From the NCBI RefSeq assembly GCF_002843315.1, contig NZ_MVDD01000006.1:255439-319438 (forward strand): a DNA stretch of 64,000 nt, given 5' to 3'. This DNA comes from Labilibaculum filiforme. GTDB taxonomy: Bacteria > Bacteroidota > Bacteroidia > Bacteroidales > Marinifilaceae. A program made the position numbers and the translations under genes. The notes beneath the pieces were generated by a model. The model worked only from the letters and a program-made list of their open reading frames with translations, ran no database searches and had not been told where the DNA came from. Of the stretch, positions 62,131 through 64,000 are shown in pieces; positions within the stretch are counted from its first letter, which is position 1; each line of letters starts with the position of its first letter.

Positions 62131-62793
62131 ATGGAAAATCACATATCTTTGAATATCAGCAAGCTTGTTGATAAAGAAAATTTGAGCAAGGATGCTTTTG
62201 GTAGACTATTCGATCTTAAAAGAGGTGCAATTTCATCATATATCGATGGAAAAGCTTTACCTAAAATTGAAACACTTCAGAAAATTTCTGCACGATACAA
62301 AATCTCAATTGATGAATTAGTGAATAAGGAAATTGATGCAAAACGATCAGTAAATGTTAGTGATATTTCTGAAATAGAACCATACGAAAGTCATGCTATT
62401 ACAATTCCTCTTTATAACTCTGAAGCTTCAGCGGGAATTGGTCAATTACAACTAAATAACGAATATGTAATAGATAATTTGCAGGTTCCTTTCGCTCGTG
62501 AAAATGATATTGCTCTAACTATTGTTGGAGACTCAATGACACCAGCTATGCAAAGTGGAGATATTGCAGTTGTTCGAAATATGCCAAATTGGAATGATTA
62601 TTTAGAATTCGGAAATATTTTTATTGTTGTTACCGAACATGAGGTCTATTGCAAAGTGATTTCTAAAAATGAGGAAAAGGAAATTTTCACACTTAAAAGT
62701 TATAATTCCAACTACAGTGAATTCGAAATCCTTAAGAAATTTATAAGACAAGTTTATAAGGTAATTGGAATAATTTCGCAGAGGAGTTATTAG
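62131..62793 (+). CDS. XRE/S24 LexA-like repressor (CI type, self-cleaving)
   Basis: 220 residues from the ATG at 62131; an in-frame ATG at 62074 is rejected since the extra residues are unlike the family and overlap the palindromic operator. HTH about 8-62 (SKDAFGRLFDLKRGAISSYIDGKALPKIETLQKIS). C-terminal S24 peptidase: cleavage site Ala101-Gly102 (SEASAGIG), nucleophile Ser135 (VGDSMTP), general base Lys175 (YCKV). So it should cleave itself on RecA activation or another trigger and derepress its target. It is followed after 74 bp by the membrane/TIR gene pair, which it may control. Confidence 0.9.
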   Translation: MENHISLNISKLVDKENLSKDAFGRLFDLKRGAISSYIDGKALPKIETLQKISARYKISIDELVNKEIDAKRSVNVSDISEIEPYESHAITIPLYNSEASAGIGQLQLNNEYVIDNLQVPFARENDIALTIVGDSMTPAMQSGDIAVVRNMPNWNDYLEFGNIFIVVTEHEVYCKVISKNEEKEIFTLKSYNSNYSEFEILKKFIRQVYKVIGIISQRSY

Positions 62794-62867
62794 AAGAATA
62801 ACTCTATTTTTGAATGAAATCTTAAATCCTATGAAGACAACACCTATTATTTAAACACAACACTTAA

Positions 62868-63326
62868 ATGAACAATAAGATTACAGATGAAATAGATTTT
62901 AAAGTAGTAGATCAATTACATGCAGCTACTTTAAATTTTTCAAATACTAGTATCGAATTAAAAAAAATGTACGTAATAATAATAGGTATTGCTGTTCCAG
63001 CATTGTTAATTCTAAATAAACAAAATTTAGATACTTCAATATTTGTTGTTCTTTACCTGCTTTCTGTTATATTTTGGTTGGTGGACAGTTTTACATATCA
63101 CCATCAAGTTAAATTACGACTAATAGGTAATAAAAAACTAAATGAAATATACAACAGAAATAATTATAACTTCAATAAAACCAAACCTAAAAATTTTATA
63201 ATAGATCCTTTTCGAAAAAATGAAATAATCAATGCCTTATGTAATTCTTCACATATATTGTATTATTTATGTTTTCTTGTAAATTCAATTGGTTTTATAC
63301 TATATAAGTTTGACTTCATTACATGA
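62868..63326 (+). CDS. small membrane protein coupled to a TIR protein
   Basis: 152 residues, unknown family. Three hydrophobic helices: about 35-51 (YVIIIGIAVPALLILN), 56-75 (SIFVVLYLLSVIFWLVDSF) and 128-147 (HILYYLCFLVNSIGFILYKF), with a basic loop between the last two. The layout recalls SLATT-like or other small transmembrane effectors of bacterial defence operons, but that is only an analogy. Its TGA overlaps the next ATG by 4 bp (ATGA at 63323), so the two proteins are made together. Lower GC than the window average, fitting transfer. Confidence 0.75.
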   Translation: MNNKITDEIDFKVVDQLHAATLNFSNTSIELKKMYVIIIGIAVPALLILNKQNLDTSIFVVLYLLSVIFWLVDSFTYHHQVKLRLIGNKKLNEIYNRNNYNFNKTKPKNFIIDPFRKNEIINALCNSSHILYYLCFLVNSIGFILYKFDFIT

Positions 63327-63658
63327 AATATTTCATCAGTTACACATTGAAAGACAAAGAGATTACAAAAGAATTTCTTGAATTTGTGGTGAAACTATAT
63401 AGCAAAAAGGATTCGGTATATATAGACTTACTTAATAATGATTCTTCAAATAAACAAAAACGTGTTATACATGAACTTGATTCCAGTGATATCTTTGTAT
63501 TAATTGAATCGAAATCGGTATATAAATCTAAATGGGTTCAGATTGAGATTCAACGTGCAAAACTTGGTAATAAAAAGTTTAAAATTATCAAATTGGAAGA
63601 AATAATTAAGATACAAAACAACCAAAAAACGTACAAATTCAAGACCACTCTCTCGTAA
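63323..63658 (+). CDS. TIR-domain protein (compact)
   Basis: 111 residues, almost only one TIR-like domain. Strand A KYFISYTLKD (2-11), YIDLLNND (33-40), ELDSSDIFVLIESKSVYKSKWVQIEI (51-76) with WxxxE (Trp71, Glu75), the position of the catalytic Glu in NAD-cleaving TIR domains. It lacks a fused sensor or effector domain, as ThsB-type TIR proteins do. Translationally coupled to the membrane protein and downstream of an S24 repressor. A role in antiphage signalling (NAD+ cleavage or nucleotide messenger) is inference. Shorter than most TIR domains at the C-terminus, so it could be slightly truncated. Confidence 0.8.
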   Translation: MKYFISYTLKDKEITKEFLEFVVKLYSKKDSVYIDLLNNDSSNKQKRVIHELDSSDIFVLIESKSVYKSKWVQIEIQRAKLGNKKFKIIKLEEIIKIQNNQKTYKFKTTLS

Positions 63659-63676
63659 CCACTGGCCTACTGATAA

Positions 63677-63817
63677 TTAACAATAAAACGAATTGAATAC
63701 GATGTTGAGAATGAAGATATCCTTTGGAGTGTTAGTCCTAACTATCCCAGATTTAAAATTTTCAAAGTCGATATTGTAGAAATAAAAAGGGTTTGCTTTG
63801 TGTATAATCCTAAATAA
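63677..63817 (+). pseudogene. 46-codon gene remnant after the TIR gene
   Basis: Open frame without start codon from after TAA (63674-63676) to TAA (63815-63817). It reads RIEYDVENEDILWSV then SPNYPRFKIFKVDIVEIKRV, protein-like and probably the C-terminal piece of a decayed gene. Family not recognised. Confidence 0.4.
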
Positions 63818-63865
63818 ATTCATTAAGTCATTATTCAAAAATATTATAGATACTAAAAATGGGCA

Positions 63866-64000
63866 TGTATAGGCTATAATACCCTAAGAAAATTAGACCA
63901 GGAGCTTAATTGAAAAATAATGTAAATTAAACTCATGGAAAAAATGAAAAGAACACGTCGTAAATTTAGCTCAACATTTAAAGCAAAAGTTGCAATAGAA
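63866..64000 (+). mobile_element. left end of an IS3-family element, cut by window edge
   Basis: The sequence from about 63866 (TGTATAGGCTATAATACCC, then TTAGACC) resembles the terminal repeats of IS3-group elements in Bacteroidota, and the orfA transposase starts 70 bp inside. The exact tip and target duplication cannot be seen. Confidence 0.5.
63935..64000 (+). CDS. IS3-family transposase OrfA, N-terminal fragment (window edge)
   Basis: Only 22 codons are in the window: MEKMKRTRRKFSSTFKAKVA, then IE. The RRKFS..FKAKVA block is the start of the HTH of IS3-group OrfA proteins. The gene continues beyond the right edge. Confidence 0.75.
   Translation, partial: MEKMKRTRRKFSSTFKAKVAIE

Overview
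The window looks like a chromosomal stretch of an AT-rich, anaerobic or facultative marine-type Bacteroidota (order Marinilabiliales/Bacteroidales; something near Marinifilaceae is my guess, not proven). Reasons: a type IX secretion C-terminal domain, the Bacteroidota cluster bamD-rpoZ-coaBC-DUF4835-recN, promoters of the TTTG-N19/20-TANNTTTG kind, almost no Shine-Dalgarno sequences, and a methylmalonyl-CoA decarboxylase sodium pump typical of propionate-forming anaerobes.

Layout. 1-4.4 kb (minus): mce and the genes of a Na+-translocating methylmalonyl-CoA decarboxylase, the beta subunit running off the left edge and carrying an unusual secreted N-terminal extension. 5-8.6 kb: purL. 8.8-13 kb: a 1243-residue T9SS-exported beta-propeller protein and a small lipoprotein. 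13.3-14.5 kb: an internally deleted insertion sequence, a degenerate 21-bp tandem repeat and a small HTH protein. 14.6-18.7 kb: divergent GH15 hydrolase and fused trehalose-6-phosphate synthase/phosphatase around a 30-bp palindrome. 18.9-21.3 kb: nadB-nadC. 21.8-28 kb: TPR histidine kinase, mntP, FMN-binding protein, porin, metal permease with HMA domain. 28.4-32.1 kb: a three-gene propionyl-CoA-type carboxylase. 32.4-35.5 kb: small unknown, tilS, pabB. 35.7-38.7 kb: a restriction-modification operon (C5 methyltransferase, B3-domain endonuclease, third protein with a probable 3' frameshift). 39-47.8 kb: quinone oxidoreductase with divergent HxlR regulator, DUF486 protein, pepT, unknown protein, proS, Ser/Arg-rich lipoprotein, FadL-like outer-membrane protein. 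47.9-51.9 kb: cysC-cysD-cysN and fabI. 52-57.1 kb: recN, DUF4835, coaBC, rpoZ, bamD. 57.3-59.7 kb: alpha-oxoamine synthase and trxB. 59.85 kb: tRNA-Pro(GGG).

From the tRNA to the right edge the content changes to accessory genes: an AbiE toxin-antitoxin pair with a perfect inverted-repeat operator, a small ORF broken by one stop codon, a LexA/CI-like S24 repressor with its own perfect operator, a membrane-protein/TIR-protein pair with ATGA overlap, a gene remnant and the start of an IS3-type element. The S24-membrane-TIR cassette is the best candidate for an undescribed (antiphage) system.

Two other points stand out. coaBC is split into two frames exactly at an A11 tract containing the slippery heptamer A AAA AAC followed immediately by a stop; a -1 shift there restores a 403-residue CoaBC. 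The two biotin-dependent systems (decarboxylase at 1-4.4 kb, carboxylase at 28.4-32.1 kb) interconvert methylmalonyl-CoA and propionyl-CoA in opposite directions and presumably serve different growth conditions.
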